NCBI GenBank assembly: GCA_040757335.1
Contig: JBFLXB010000013.1
Coordinates: forward strand, 19,289 to 83,288
DNA: 64,000 nucleotides
Reading direction: 5' to 3'
Source of the DNA: Nitrospirota bacterium
GTDB lineage: Bacteria > Nitrospirota > Nitrospiria > 2-01-FULL-66-17
Shown here: positions 52,405 through 61,469 of the stretch, one piece after another
How positions within the stretch are numbered: position 1 is the first letter of the stretch
Layout of the letters: each line of letters starts with the position of its first letter
Made by a program: the position numbers and the translations under genes
Notes under the pieces: generated by a model
The model's input: the letters and a program-made list of their open reading frames with translations, nothing else
Databases searched by the model: none
What the model was told of the DNA's origin: nothing

Positions 52405-52890
52405 ATGGGCTTGAATCCCGAGCCACCTCCGGAGGAGCCCGTTTCGCCCGAAGCCAAGTGGGAGGCCAATCGCGCCAAGGTGGCGTTTGCTATGGCGTTT
52501 CCGGGGCTCCTGAGCGATTGGAAGGACGCGCAAGGCAAGACCATTGATGCGGTTCTTCCGGCGCCGGACACCACCGTGGTGCTGTTCACGGACGGCACGT
52601 TCGGGTTGATACCGGTTCGAGAACGTGCCCCCGCCTCGGTCGTGGCGGCGCTGGTTGCGGCGCGGCCGCGACTGGAATCCGTCCGCGCTGACGCCTACGC
52701 GATGCTGGATCGGCTCGAGGCGAAGGACCGGGAGTTGGCGCGTCGCGCGCGGCTGGAGAAGGTGCTCGGTGCGATCCGCCACAACGCGGCGGAGATCCCG
52801 GAATTGAAAGACGCGGTGCGGCGTCTGGTGGCATCCTGGAACGATCAATCGAATCCCCATGGCCAAACGGACCAAACCTCAGGCGGTTAA
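52405..52890 (+). CDS. Protein of unknown function, coupled to LOG-family gene
   Basis: A 161-residue soluble protein with a Pro/Glu-rich start (EPPPEEPVSPEAKWE), a central beta part (TTVVLFTDGTFGLIPV), and a C-terminal coiled-coil-like helix (RLEAKDRELARRARLEKVL). No family was recognised. GGGA precedes the ATG. It overlaps the LOG-family gene by 32 bp, which supports co-translation. Confidence 0.7.
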   Translation: MGLNPEPPPEEPVSPEAKWEANRAKVAFAMAFPGLLSDWKDAQGKTIDAVLPAPDTTVVLFTDGTFGLIPVRERAPASVVAALVAARPRLESVRADAYAMLDRLEAKDRELARRARLEKVLGAIRHNAAEIPELKDAVRRLVASWNDQSNPHGQTDQTSGG

Positions 52891-53893
52891 AGATCTGGAG
52901 AAGGTCGCCGCGGAATTGGCGCCCTTGGCGCAGGCCTCGGGCGACGCGGACTTGTTCGCTGATTTGGTGGAGACGATCCACCGCCTGCTGACGGAACAAG
53001 CCGACCGCGGCGACGTCAAGCTCATCACCCGCGCGTTTCGCGAGCTTCGGTACGCGTTCAAGACCTTCACCCCGTATCGGCACATTCGCAAGGTGGCGGT
53101 CTTCGGATCCGCCCGCACCAACGAGCAGGCGCCGGCGTACCGGCAGGCCGTGGCGTTCGGCCGCGCGATGGTGGAGAGCGGCTATATGGTGATCACCGGA
53201 GCCGGAGACGGGATCATGCGGGCGGCGCAAGAAGGAGCCGGGCGCGAACGCAGCTTCGGCATCAACATCGATCTGCCCTTCGAGCAACTGCCCAACGAGT
53301 TCATTCACGAAGACCCCAAGCTCATCGCCTGCAAGTACTTTTTCACGCGCAAGTTGATCTTCGTCAAAGAAAGCCACGCCCTGGCGTTGTTCCCGGGCGG
53401 ATGGGGGACGATGGATGAGGGCTTCGAAGCGCTCACGCTTCAACAAACCGGGAAAAGCCCGCCGGTGCCGATCGTGTTCGTGGACGAACCCGGCGGATCC
53501 TATTGGGCCGAGTGGCGCGAGTACAATGTCCGCCACCTGTTGGGCCGGGGGTTGATCTCCCCCGAGGACTTGTACCTGTTCACGATTACGGACCGGACCG
53601 ATATCGCGGTGAATGAAATCATCTCCTTCTACAAGAACTATCACTCCTCGCGCTACGTACGCGGGCGCCTGGTTTTCCGCCTCAACCGCCCGATGCCCGA
53701 GGACTTGCTGGACGCGCTGAACGACGAGTTCGCTGATCTGCTCAGTCAAGGGAAGATCGAGCAGGGCGCGGCGCTGCCCGAAGAGCGAAACGACCAGGAT
53801 GTCCTGCATCTGCCCCGGTTGCTGTTCTGGTTCAACCGGAAGAACTCGGGCCGACTGCGTCAATTGATCGACCGCATCAACCTCGGCTACTGA
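52859..53893 (+). CDS. LOG-family (TIGR00730-like) Rossmann-fold protein
   Basis: A 344-residue protein with an N-terminal helical extension (1-75), the Rossmann core ([31 protein letters not shown]) and the catalytic-type motif [12 protein letters not shown] (about 179). The C-terminal extension (about 250-344) is longer than in plant-like cytokinin riboside phosphohydrolases (about 200 residues). It probably cleaves nucleotide monophosphates; the substrate is unknown. The stop overlaps the proC start (TGATG). Confidence 0.9.
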   Translation: MAKRTKPQAVKDLEKVAAELAPLAQASGDADLFADLVETIHRLLTEQADRGDVKLITRAFRELRYAFKTFTPYRHIRKVAVFGSARTNEQAPAYRQAVAFGRAMVESGYMVITGAGDGIMRAAQEGAGRERSFGINIDLPFEQLPNEFIHEDPKLIACKYFFTRKLIFVKESHALALFPGGWGTMDEGFEALTLQQTGKSPPVPIVFVDEPGGSYWAEWREYNVRHLLGRGLISPEDLYLFTITDRTDIAVNEIISFYKNYHSSRYVRGRLVFRLNRPMPEDLLDALNDEFADLLSQGKIEQGAALPEERNDQDVLHLPRLLFWFNRKNSGRLRQLIDRINLGY

Positions 53894-54717
53894 TGGCGCG
53901 CCCCGCAATCGACCGGTTGGGTGTCATCGGCGTGGGGCGGATGGGGTCGGCGCTCGTTCGCGGGGCGATTCGGGCGGGGCTGTGCTCCGCAGACCGCATC
54001 ACCGCGGCGGACGCGGCGCCGGGATTGCTGCGCTCGCTGGTGGACGACACGGGCGTGGCTGCGGCCGCGGACAACCGCGCCGCGGTCGCGGCGTCGTCCG
54101 TGGTGGTGCTGGCGGTCAAACCGCAGGTGATCGACGGCGTGCTCGACCAAATCCGGACCGCGGTGACCGCAAAGCACCTGCTGGTGTCGATCGCCGCCGG
54201 AGTGCCCCTCGCGCGCCTGGCGGCCCACCTCCCGCCTGGAACACGCCTGGCCCGCGTGATGCCCAACACGCCGTTACTGATCGGCTGTGGAGCCGCGGCC
54301 TACGCTATGGGTCCGGATGCGCGTGCCGAAGACGCCAAGACCGTCGAAGCCCTGTTCGGCGCGGTGGGAACGGCGGCGCAGGTTGCGGAGGAGGTGCTCG
54401 ACGCGGTTACGGGTTTGAGCGGCAGCGGTCCCGCGTTCGTCTTTTCTTTTATCGAGGCCCTGATCGACGGGGGCGTAAAAATGGGCCTTCCCCCCGGCGT
54501 GGCGCGGGCGCTGGCGGTCCAGACCGTGGTTGGCTCGGCGCGTCTGGTGGCTGAGACCGGGGCGTCGCCGGCCGCGTTACGCGAGCAGGTGATCTCCCCC
54601 GGCGGCACCACGCTTGCCGGGCTCGCGGCGCTGGAAGCCGGGGAATTCCGGGCCACCGTCGTCGCAGCCGTTGAAGCGGCCACCAAGCGTTCCAGAGAAC
54701 TCGGGAAAACCGGCTAG
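53893..54717 (+). CDS. proC: Pyrroline-5-carboxylate reductase
   Basis: A 274-residue enzyme making proline from pyrroline-5-carboxylate with NAD(P)H. Motifs: N-terminal [41 protein letters not shown], and the C-terminal signature [18 protein letters not shown] with [11 protein letters not shown]. Overlap with the LOG gene suggests one transcript. It converges with the GGDEF gene, 11 bp apart. Confidence 0.96.
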   Translation: MARPAIDRLGVIGVGRMGSALVRGAIRAGLCSADRITAADAAPGLLRSLVDDTGVAAAADNRAAVAASSVVVLAVKPQVIDGVLDQIRTAVTAKHLLVSIAAGVPLARLAAHLPPGTRLARVMPNTPLLIGCGAAAYAMGPDARAEDAKTVEALFGAVGTAAQVAEEVLDAVTGLSGSGPAFVFSFIEALIDGGVKMGLPPGVARALAVQTVVGSARLVAETGASPAALREQVISPGGTTLAGLAALEAGEFRATVVAAVEAATKRSRELGKTG

Positions 54718-54728
54718 GCCGCACACGA

Positions 54729-56021
54729 TCAGGCGGCGTCCGAGCGTCTCGCGTGCGGCCGTGCCTTGAACCGGTAGAGGTTGGTATCGGCCCTCGCGAT
54801 CAACTCCTCGACCGCTTCGCCATCCTCCGGCCACGAGGCCATCCCGAACGAGAATTCCAGATGCGTCGAATTGCCGTCTTTTGAGACCGGGAGCGGCGTG
54901 GCGCGAAACATCTCCCAGAGCCCCTCCCACTTGGGAAGCATGGCGTTCTTGGAGGCCTGGATCATCAACACGGCAAACTCGTCTCCGCCCAGGCGGGCAA
55001 TCAGATCGCTCTTGCGGACCTTGCGCCGCAAGAAGAACACCAGCTCTTGGAGCGCCCGGTTGCCGGCCAAGTGCCCGAAGCGGTCGTTGAGCTGCTTGAA
55101 TCGGTCGAGGTCCAACAGAACCAGCGTGAACGGAAAGTCGTACCGAGCGGCGCGTTCCAACTCGTGGCTGAGGCGGTCGACGAACGCACGGTGGTTCAGC
55201 ACGCCGGTGAGCGGATCGCGATTCGCGATGTGTTTGAAAAACCGGCTTCTGGTCACTCGGGTCAGCACCCTGCGCGCGAGTTCATGGCGGTCGGAACGGG
55301 TGATGTAGTCGTCGAACCCCAAGCGCAGCGCGACCAGCCGCTCGGCGTCGCTGCCGTTGTCGGTCACGAACAATGCGGGGGAGTGGTCAAGCCCGTCCTG
55401 GCGTTTGAGCGCGAAATACAGGTCAAGGCCGTTGACCTGTCCACACCGAGCCCCGATCACGAGCGCATCCGGAATCGTGGAGCCGAGCGTACTGAAGATT
55501 TCGCGAGGATCCAGGCACGTCAGGGTCCGTACGCCCACGTGCTGGAGCGCGTCCGCGATGTCGTTCAGGGCGCGCCGATCATCGCCGAGCGCCAAGACCG
55601 CCGGTGCGTCGCTTTCCGTCGCGACGCCGATCAGCTCTTCGATGCGATGAAGCAGGCGATTGTGGTCAGGGGACGCGGAGAACACCGCGTCGGCACCCGC
55701 GTCGAGGGCTGCGGAGCGATTGTCCCAGTTGGTCTCGTGGACCAAGACAATGACTGGAACGACGGGCAGGGAAGAGTCCCGACGCAGGTCTGCGCACCAC
55801 GCGGCCGCGGTACGACCTCCGCCGCCGTCGTCCAGGATCACGAGCGACGCCGCGGTCTCGACGACTCGTGGGACCAACGGCTCGTCGGCTGCCGCGTGTT
55901 CGACGCGGTACCCCTCGTGTTCAAGCGCCCGGACCAAGGCTGGACGGTCCGGACTCTCGCCGACCACGAGGATTGTGGGAGCAAAGGCATTCCCCGACGA
56001 GACGGGCGGGTGGGACGACAC
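54729..56021 (-). CDS. Diguanylate cyclase with two receiver-like domains (PleD-like layout)
   Basis: A 430-residue protein: receiver-like domain 1 (about 10-130, LVILDDGGGG with Asp in place), receiver-like domain 2 (about 135-255, where the acceptor Asp is replaced by Ala in DALVIGARCG), and a GGDEF domain (about 265-425). The active site LGGDEF is intact at about 345, with the inhibitory I-site RKSD five residues before it. It should make c-di-GMP with product inhibition. The GTG at 56021 follows AAGGAGG at the right spacing. Confidence 0.92.
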   Translation of the reverse strand: MSSHPPVSSGNAFAPTILVVGESPDRPALVRALEHEGYRVEHAAADEPLVPRVVETAASLVILDDGGGGRTAAAWCADLRRDSSLPVVPVIVLVHETNWDNRSAALDAGADAVFSASPDHNRLLHRIEELIGVATESDAPAVLALGDDRRALNDIADALQHVGVRTLTCLDPREIFSTLGSTIPDALVIGARCGQVNGLDLYFALKRQDGLDHSPALFVTDNGSDAERLVALRLGFDDYITRSDRHELARRVLTRVTRSRFFKHIANRDPLTGVLNHRAFVDRLSHELERAARYDFPFTLVLLDLDRFKQLNDRFGHLAGNRALQELVFFLRRKVRKSDLIARLGGDEFAVLMIQASKNAMLPKWEGLWEMFRATPLPVSKDGNSTHLEFSFGMASWPEDGEAVEELIARADTNLYRFKARPHARRSDAA

Positions 56022-56112
56022 GGTCACCTCCTTGTGTGAGCCATGGTGTGACGGACTGTAGCCGTCGCGCAGAGTATAGCAGAGCGCGGCCGATGTTCCG
56101 ACGGACAGGACC

Positions 56113-56493
56113 TTACAAGGCGGAGGACCGCGCCATACAGCGCTTGTGCTGTGCGAGGATGTGGTCGAGTTCGGATTCGAATTGGTGCTTGGGCGCTTCC
56201 CCGATCACCATAAAATAGGGCCGGCCCGACACGAAGAAGAGCAGCGTCGGCGTGCTTTGGACGCCGTAGCGCGTCACCAGCGCGCGTTCGGCGTTCGCAT
56301 CCACCTTGGCGAATCGCATCTTGTTGACGTAGCGGTGCGAAAGCGACGCGAACACGGGACTGAGTTTCTGGCTGTGTTCACACGCGGGGCCGAAAAAATT
56401 CACCACCACCGGAAGGTCGGACTGCAGCACCACGTCGCTCCAGTTGGCTTCCGTCGCGGTCTTGAGATTGACGAGTTCTCCGGATTCAGTCAT
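56113..56493 (-). CDS. Thioredoxin-fold protein with monothiol CEHS site
   Basis: A 126-residue cytoplasmic thioredoxin-fold protein (LPVVVNFFGPACEHSQKLSP, FAKVDANAERALVTRYGVQSTPTLLFF is the standard thioredoxin sheet with cis-Pro in STPTL). The usual WCGPC is replaced: Trp is Ala, and the site is Cys38-Glu-His-Ser41, so it lacks the resolving cysteine and cannot act as a classical disulphide reductase. It could be a monothiol or chaperone-type protein. AAGGAG lies 7 bases before ATG 56493. Its upstream region carries tandem repeats. Confidence 0.88.
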   Translation of the reverse strand: MTESGELVNLKTATEANWSDVVLQSDLPVVVNFFGPACEHSQKLSPVFASLSHRYVNKMRFAKVDANAERALVTRYGVQSTPTLLFFVSGRPYFMVIGEAPKHQFESELDHILAQHKRCMARSSAL

Positions 56494-56507
56494 GCCGATC
56501 TCCTTAC

Positions 56508-56613
56508 CTCGCTTGCGAGACGTAACGCAGGCGCGTATTGCTTCGCCGCCTGCAAGGACGCTTCGCCGGGTGTGATCCGCGCTCATAGGCGCGGTGCAGG
56601 CTCCCGCGCCGAG
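56508..56613. repeat. Hairpin-rich direct repeat, copy 1
   Basis: A 106-bp unit with three internal inverted repeats: CTCGC-TT-GCGAG, GCAGGCG…CGCCTGC and CCGCGC…GCGCGG. It is repeated at 56657-56760. It lies immediately upstream of the thioredoxin-fold gene, just outside its ribosome site. Confidence 0.85.
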
Positions 56614-56656
56614 GCTGCGAGACGCCGTTGATGTTGATCATACGCAGTGTGTCAAT

Positions 56657-56760
56657 CTCGCTTGCGAGACGCAACGCAGGCGCGTATTGCTGCCGCCTGC
56701 GAGGACGCTTCGCCGGGTGTGATCCGCGCTCATAGGCGCGGTGCAGGCTCCCGCGCCGAG
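56657..56760. repeat. Hairpin-rich direct repeat, copy 2
   Basis: 104 bp, nearly identical to 56508-56613 with a 2-base deletion and a few changes. The words that follow copy 1 (CTGCGAGACGCCGTTGA) recur at 56823-56839, so the duplicated unit was longer and copy 2 carries an extra insert of about 60 bp. No gene was seen in the rest of the 386-bp gap (56494-56879). Confidence 0.85.
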
Positions 56761-56879
56761 ACCCTGCGCCGTGCCGTCGGCACGGGAATGCTCATCGCCC
56801 CTTCCTTCCAGGTGGCGAAGCACTGCGAGACGCCGTTGACCTTGTCACTCGGGTTCTCCATTTCAAAAGCCATCTCGCC

Positions 56880-57977
56880 CTACCGCGGCACCAGGCCGTC
56901 GATGTCCGCGGCGTTGAGAAGGGGCGCGGCCAAGACCCGCAGATTCTCCTCCACGTGAGAGACCTGTTTCATGCCCACCAACGCGGTGCCGATGCCGGGA
57001 GTGGATCGGGCAAACTGGATCGCCCGCTGGGCGTCGGTCTCCACCCCGGTCACGCGCGATCGAATCTCGCCCGGCAGGTCCTGCGCCAACCGATTCTGGT
57101 AGAGGACCGCGCTGCCCACCACGTAGAGATCGAGCGCCGATGCGGCCTCGAACGGCGTCATCGCGGTCCCTCGAACCGTCTGGTTCTTGCGCACGTACGC
57201 CTCGGGCATCGCCAAGCTGTACGGTAGTTGGACCACGCGGAAGTGGTGCCGCTCCCCAGCGAGTTGGCGCGCCAGAGCCGCGAGGCGCTCGAGAGATATC
57301 AACCCGGCGGCGCCCGTCGACGCGCGGAGGCCGTTCCACGTGGCGATGCCGTAACAACGGATCTGACCCGCGTCCACGCGGCCCTCCAGCGCTTCGAACG
57401 CGGCCCTCATCCGCTCATAAAACCGGTCGACCGGGATCTCCTCCAACTGCATTTCAGGGTTGTGGAGGCAATAGACGTCGATGCACGCGAGGTTCAGGTT
57501 GGCCAGACTCCGTTCGATCTGGTGGACCAAAAACCGCGGCGCCAGGCAGTGCGAGCCCGACACCACGTCTTGCGGGTCGAGCAGCCCAGAGGCGACAAAC
57601 GTCTGGCGGAAGTAGGCGGCCGGGTCCGCGGGCGGCTCGCCGTCGTAGGGGATGTAGCCGCCCTTGGTGGACACGATGATTTGCTCGCGGGGGATTTTGC
57701 CCTCGGCCAGCGCCCGGCCGATCGCGCGCTCGCTGCGCTGGCAGCGGTAGTTGATCGCGGTGTCGACCACGTTGCAGCCCAGATCGAACGCCCTGGCAAT
57801 GGCGGCCTCGTAAATGCGGTCGGTGACCGTGTCGGACGGTCCGAGGTAGGTGCCGATTCCCACCGACGACAGCGTCAACCCGTCGAACCCCCTCGGGGTG
57901 TCGGCGGCGCCGTAGTGTCGCCGCTCCGCGGCGAACGCGGCCGTGCCCTCGGGCGTGGCGTGGCGCGCCACAGTCAT
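56880..57977 (-). CDS. Aldo/keto reductase
   Basis: A 365-residue TIM-barrel oxidoreductase: GLTLSSVGIGTYLG, GCNVVDTAINYRCQRSERAIG (Asp and Tyr of the tetrad), IIVSTKGGY (Lys), and IDVYCLHNPE (His). The C-terminal NADP-binding segment is TPGIGTALVGMKQVSHVEENL. Slightly longer than the usual 320 residues because of inserts around 105-135. Substrate unknown. Its ATG overlaps the YciI stop (ATGA). Confidence 0.92.
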   Translation of the reverse strand: MTVARHATPEGTAAFAAERRHYGAADTPRGFDGLTLSSVGIGTYLGPSDTVTDRIYEAAIARAFDLGCNVVDTAINYRCQRSERAIGRALAEGKIPREQIIVSTKGGYIPYDGEPPADPAAYFRQTFVASGLLDPQDVVSGSHCLAPRFLVHQIERSLANLNLACIDVYCLHNPEMQLEEIPVDRFYERMRAAFEALEGRVDAGQIRCYGIATWNGLRASTGAAGLISLERLAALARQLAGERHHFRVVQLPYSLAMPEAYVRKNQTVRGTAMTPFEAASALDLYVVGSAVLYQNRLAQDLPGEIRSRVTGVETDAQRAIQFARSTPGIGTALVGMKQVSHVEENLRVLAAPLLNAADIDGLVPR

Positions 57978-58249
57978 GGGGTGGGCCGGACTTTCACGAA
58001 CGGGCGAACGTCAATGGATTGAAACACGCCGCCGGTCACGTAGGGATCGCCTTCCGCAAACGAACGAGCCTCCTCCAACGAATCCGCGGCCATCACGATC
58101 AGGCTTCCGCTGCCGTCCCCGAACGGTCCGGCCAGGACCAGACGCCCTTGCGCTACGAGGGCGTCGATGCGCGCAAGGTGAGCCTCGCGCAGCGAGGGCC
58201 GCCGCGCCTTGCCGTGAGGTCCGTCGGTGCCGATGATCGCGAACAGCAC
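57974..58249 (-). CDS. YciI-family protein
   Basis: A 91-residue YCII-domain (dimeric ferredoxin-like fold) protein. The start GTG 58249 gives MLFAIIGTDGPHGKARR, the family's usual N-terminus; a TTG at 58267 is the alternative. Conserved His/Asp positions (LREAHLARI, GPFGDGSGSLIVMAA) match the family. Function is generally unknown. It is coupled to the aldo/keto reductase gene by a 4-base overlap. Confidence 0.88.
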   Translation of the reverse strand: MLFAIIGTDGPHGKARRPSLREAHLARIDALVAQGRLVLAGPFGDGSGSLIVMAADSLEEARSFAEGDPYVTGGVFQSIDVRPFVKVRPTP

Positions 58250-58315
58250 GTTAGGAGTGTATCCCAATCACCCGATATGGGAAGCCGGGCAGGGTCGCGG
58301 CCGGCGGGCGGGAGG

Positions 58316-58819
58316 TCACCGTCGCGCCAGCCACACCACGTGCCCCAGTTCGGGCAGAATGAGCTTGTGCAGGGCCAGGCGGACCGCGCCTTCGGACCCG
58401 GGGAGCGAGAAGACGACTTTGCCGCGGTACAATCCGGCGGTGGCCCGGCTGAGCATGGCTGCGGGTCCGATTTCTTGAAACGACAGCCATCGGAACAATT
58501 CCCCGAACCCGTCGATCCGTTTCTCGAGCAGCCGATCCACGGCTTCGAACGTCGAGTCTCGACTCGACAGCCCCGTGCCGCCGGTCAGGATCACCACCTG
58601 CGTGCCCGCATCCCTCGCAATACGCGCCAACACCTCGACGATGGCGTCCGGGTCGTCTTTGACCACGATCGACCCCGTGACCCGATGATCGTGCGCCTTG
58701 AGCAGCTCGCGAATCGCGTCGCCCGATCGGTCGTCGGCCGGGGTTCGCGTGTCGCTGCACGTCACGACGTAACAGGCGACTTCGCGCGGAGCCTGCGCCC
58801 GGTGTTCCGAGTGTGCCAT
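58316..58819 (-). CDS. moaB: Molybdenum cofactor biosynthesis protein MoaB/MogA family
   Basis: A 167-residue molybdopterin-binding-fold protein (YVVTCSDTRTPADDRSGDAI, VVILTGGTGLSSRDSTFEAV, FSLPGSEGAVRLAL). The family adenylylates molybdopterin or is a MoaB-type homologue. GGAGGGGCG directly precedes ATG 58819. No other moa genes are nearby, so the precise role is inferred from similarity. Confidence 0.9.
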   Translation of the reverse strand: MAHSEHRAQAPREVACYVVTCSDTRTPADDRSGDAIRELLKAHDHRVTGSIVVKDDPDAIVEVLARIARDAGTQVVILTGGTGLSSRDSTFEAVDRLLEKRIDGFGELFRWLSFQEIGPAAMLSRATAGLYRGKVVFSLPGSEGAVRLALHKLILPELGHVVWLARR

Positions 58820-59008
58820 CGCCCCTCCGGAGGAGGAGCATCTTACCGTGGGTTCAAAAAGCGTGTCAACGAAAGTGCATGGCGAGCGCATCCCCCGCAG
58901 CTTGCTGCAGGAAGGTTCAACTCGCCCACCGGACGATTCGCCTCGACGCTCTCAGAGGCCTATGTTATAGTAACGCGCGCTGCGGCGTCAATTCCGCAAC
59001 GGAGTGGC

Positions 59009-60562
59009 GTGAACGACCCGTCGACGAAAGAAACGTATGATCTGGCCGTGGTCGGCGGCGGCATCATGGGTGCGTGGGTGGCGTACGACGCGGCCCAGCG
59101 CGGTCTGCGCGCGGCCCTGTTCGAGCAGGGTGATCTTGGCAGCGGCACCAGCAGCCGCACCTCCAAACTGATCCACGGCGGGCTGCGTTACCTCGAACAG
59201 TTCGCGTTTCGCTTAGTCGCCGAGGGCGCGCGCGAGCGCGCCGTCTGGCTGCGCATCGCCCCGCATCTGGTCCGGCCGTTGCCGTTTCTGTTTCCCATCT
59301 ATCGCGCCGCGGGGCGTCCGCCGTGGCTCGTCCGGGTGGGGATGGTGCTCTACGACGTGGCCGCCCTGTACCGCAACGTGGAGCCGCATCGCATGCTCTC
59401 GGCGGCCGAAACCAAGCGGCTGGAGCCCGCGCTGCAGCACGCGGATCTCGCGGGCGCGGCGCGGTTCTTCGACGCGCAGATGGACGACGCGCGAACGTGC
59501 CTGGAAGTGGCGCTGTCGGCCGCCGCGGCCGGGGCGCGGATCGACACGTACGCGCGGGTGGATGGTCTGATCGTCGCGAACGGGCGCGTTGACGGCGTGC
59601 GCGTGGGCCAACGCGAGATCTTCGCACGCGTGATCGTCAACGCGGCTGGACCGTGGCTGGACCGCGTGAGCGCGATGGCGAACGGCCCCGCTCGTCGAAT
59701 TCGCATGACGCGCGGCGCGCACCTCGTGTTGCCGCCGCTGCTGCGCGAGCACGCCCTGGTCCTTTCCGCAGGCAGGGACGGCCGGGTCTTCTTCGCGATC
59801 CCGTGGCAGGGCCACACCCTGGTCGGCACGACCGATCTCGACTACGCGGGGGACCCGGCTGAGGTGACCTGTACCGACGACGAACGACGCTACCTGCTGG
59901 ACGAGATTCAGAAGGCGCTGCCGGGCGTGGCGATTCGCGAGACCGACGTGGTAGCGGTGTTTGCGGGCGTGCGGCCGCTCGCGTACGAGGAAGGGGAGTC
60001 CGCGTCGGCCATCAGCCGCGAAGACCTCATCGCCGAAGACCCCAACGGCGTGATTGCGATCGCGGGCGGCAAATTCACCACCGCGCGCGCCGTGGCCGAG
60101 CGCGTGGTCAATCGCATCGTCGAACGCGTGGGACGACCAGGACTCTCCCCGTGCCGGACGTCCGACACGCCATTGGTCGGTGGCCGAGCCATCCTGGACG
60201 CCGAGCGTCACGCGTGGCGCCAACGCAGCCGGAGCGCGGGATTGGACGACGCGCAGTTCGAGGCGCTGGTCGGCATGTACGGCTCGCGCACCGACGCGCT
60301 GTTGGATCTGATCACCCAGCGCGGCGCCGGCCGGAGGTTGCATCCGGACCTGCCGTGGGTCGAGGCCCAGGTGGACTTCGCTGTGGAGCACGAACTGGCG
60401 CGCACGGTCGAAGACGTGCTTCGCCGGCGCCTGCCCATTGCCCTGGGGCCGCACCGGCACGACGTGGCGATCACGCGCACAGTGGCTGAACGCATGGCTG
60501 CCCTGTTGGGCTGGGACGCGGATGCGCGTGAAGAGTCGGTCAGCCGATATTTGGCAGCCTAA
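59009..60562 (+). CDS. glpD: FAD-dependent glycerol-3-phosphate dehydrogenase
   Basis: A 517-residue respiratory enzyme oxidising glycerol-3-phosphate to DHAP with electrons to quinone. It has the FAD site DLAVVGGGIMGAWVAYDAA, TSSRTSKLIHGGLRYLEQF, the substrate region GRVFFAIPWQGHTLVGTTD, and the C-terminal DAO_C domain. GTG 59009 with GGAG upstream is the start; the frame is open much further upstream but without coding character. The stop TAA is immediately followed by a palindromic repeat. Confidence 0.94.
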   Translation: MNDPSTKETYDLAVVGGGIMGAWVAYDAAQRGLRAALFEQGDLGSGTSSRTSKLIHGGLRYLEQFAFRLVAEGARERAVWLRIAPHLVRPLPFLFPIYRAAGRPPWLVRVGMVLYDVAALYRNVEPHRMLSAAETKRLEPALQHADLAGAARFFDAQMDDARTCLEVALSAAAAGARIDTYARVDGLIVANGRVDGVRVGQREIFARVIVNAAGPWLDRVSAMANGPARRIRMTRGAHLVLPPLLREHALVLSAGRDGRVFFAIPWQGHTLVGTTDLDYAGDPAEVTCTDDERRYLLDEIQKALPGVAIRETDVVAVFAGVRPLAYEEGESASAISREDLIAEDPNGVIAIAGGKFTTARAVAERVVNRIVERVGRPGLSPCRTSDTPLVGGRAILDAERHAWRQRSRSAGLDDAQFEALVGMYGSRTDALLDLITQRGAGRRLHPDLPWVEAQVDFAVEHELARTVEDVLRRRLPIALGPHRHDVAITRTVAERMAALLGWDADAREESVSRYLAA

Positions 60563-60687
60563 GAGTCCGTCCATGAAAGGCCATCTGCTGCGTTGCCGCT
60601 CCGCATCCGCTCCTCACGTACTCACAACGTACGCTCCGGTGCGGTTGCTCACGGCGCCTTGCATCTGGCGCTTTCCTGAACGGACTC
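60563..60687 (+). repeat. Dispersed palindromic 3' element (plus orientation)
   Basis: A 125-bp element starting directly after the glpD stop. Inverted ends are GAGTCCGTCCATGAAAG / CTTTCCTGAACGGACTC. Core: CATCTGCTGCGTTGCCGCTC … CTCCTCACGTACTCACAACG … GCCTTGCATCTGG. It is in the sense of glpD. Confidence 0.85.
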
Positions 60688-60725
60688 AACGCTCGGCCTA
60701 TTCGGACCAATAAGGAGAACAGGCT

Positions 60726-61034
60726 ATGGTGTTGCTCGAATTCAGCATGTCCCCCATGGACAAGGGCGAAAGCGTGGGCAGATACGTCGCGCGTTCGCTG
60801 GACATCATCGACAAGAGCGGCGTGCCGTACCGCTTGAACCCGATGGGCACTGTGCTCGAAGGCGAGTGGGACGAGGTTTTCGGCGTGGTGAAGAAATGTT
60901 ACGAGCGCATGCGCAAAGACTGCCGCCGCATCACCATCGGCATCCGCGTCGACTACCGCAAAGGTCCCCGCGGCCGGCTGGAGTCAAAGATCGCCAGCGT
61001 GGAGCGACGGCTGAAACGAAAGGTGCGAACCTGA
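60726..61034 (+). CDS. MTH1187-family thiamine-binding protein
   Basis: A 102-residue protein of the MTH1187/YkoF-like (DUF77) family (VLLEFSMSPMDKGESVGRYV, YRLNPMGTVLEGEWDEVF, VKKCYERMRKDCRRITIGIR is typical). Ferredoxin-like fold; relatives bind thiamine. A strong TAAGGAG lies 9 bases before the ATG. It follows a palindromic repeat, so it is likely to have its own promoter. Confidence 0.9.
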   Translation: MVLLEFSMSPMDKGESVGRYVARSLDIIDKSGVPYRLNPMGTVLEGEWDEVFGVVKKCYERMRKDCRRITIGIRVDYRKGPRGRLESKIASVERRLKRKVRT

Positions 61035-61130
61035 CATTCCATTCGGCGTAGCGGCCGCGCCTTTCCGGTGGGTCGCGGCCATGCCGGGCGGTCGTGACGC
61101 GCGCGTCGGGATTCGACATTTCTGTTCGGG

Positions 61131-61313
61131 CTGTGGACGGCTGAAAATCTCCGAAATTTGAAAAATACGAAAACGGGCTACGCCTGAAGATGAGTTGATC
61201 TCGTTGAATTTTAAGCGGTATGATGGGTCCAAAAATTGGGCAAAGCGTTGATTCCCGTGTTAAATGCGCGTAAGGGCGTTCAATCGCGATAGTTATCCCC
61301 ATGTTGTCCACAG
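61131..61313. repeat. 183-bp element with 8-bp terminal inverted repeats, copy A
   Basis: Ends CTGTGGAC / GTCCACAG. It is notably AT-richer than its surroundings. It aligns without gaps to copy B at 62041-62223. Near its right end lie three DnaA-box-like words: TTATCCCCA (61293), TTGTCCACA (61304) and CGTGGATAG (61318). It occupies the 435-bp gap between the thiamine-binding and UspA genes; no gene is evident there. Confidence 0.85.
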
Positions 61314-61469
61314 AGTTCGTGGATAGCCCCTTTGGCTGAGCCTTGCAGCTGACCGGAGAAGAGTTCGCAAATTCATCCCTCTGGTCCCCACCCGATTCCT
61401 TGACCCACGAGCGCTCCACGGACTAAGCTGGCTTCCACCGAAGGCCCCAAGCCCAGGAAAGGACCCTGC

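Noticed and set aside
58019..59008. N-terminal extension of GlpD by 330 residues
   Set aside because: It is antisense to the YciI and MoaB genes and lacks any domain. The FAD-binding start follows directly on GTG 59009.
20363..60687. CRISPR array or integron attC sites from the palindromic elements
   Set aside because: The copies are 6-22 kb apart with no spacers, and there is no cas or integrase gene.
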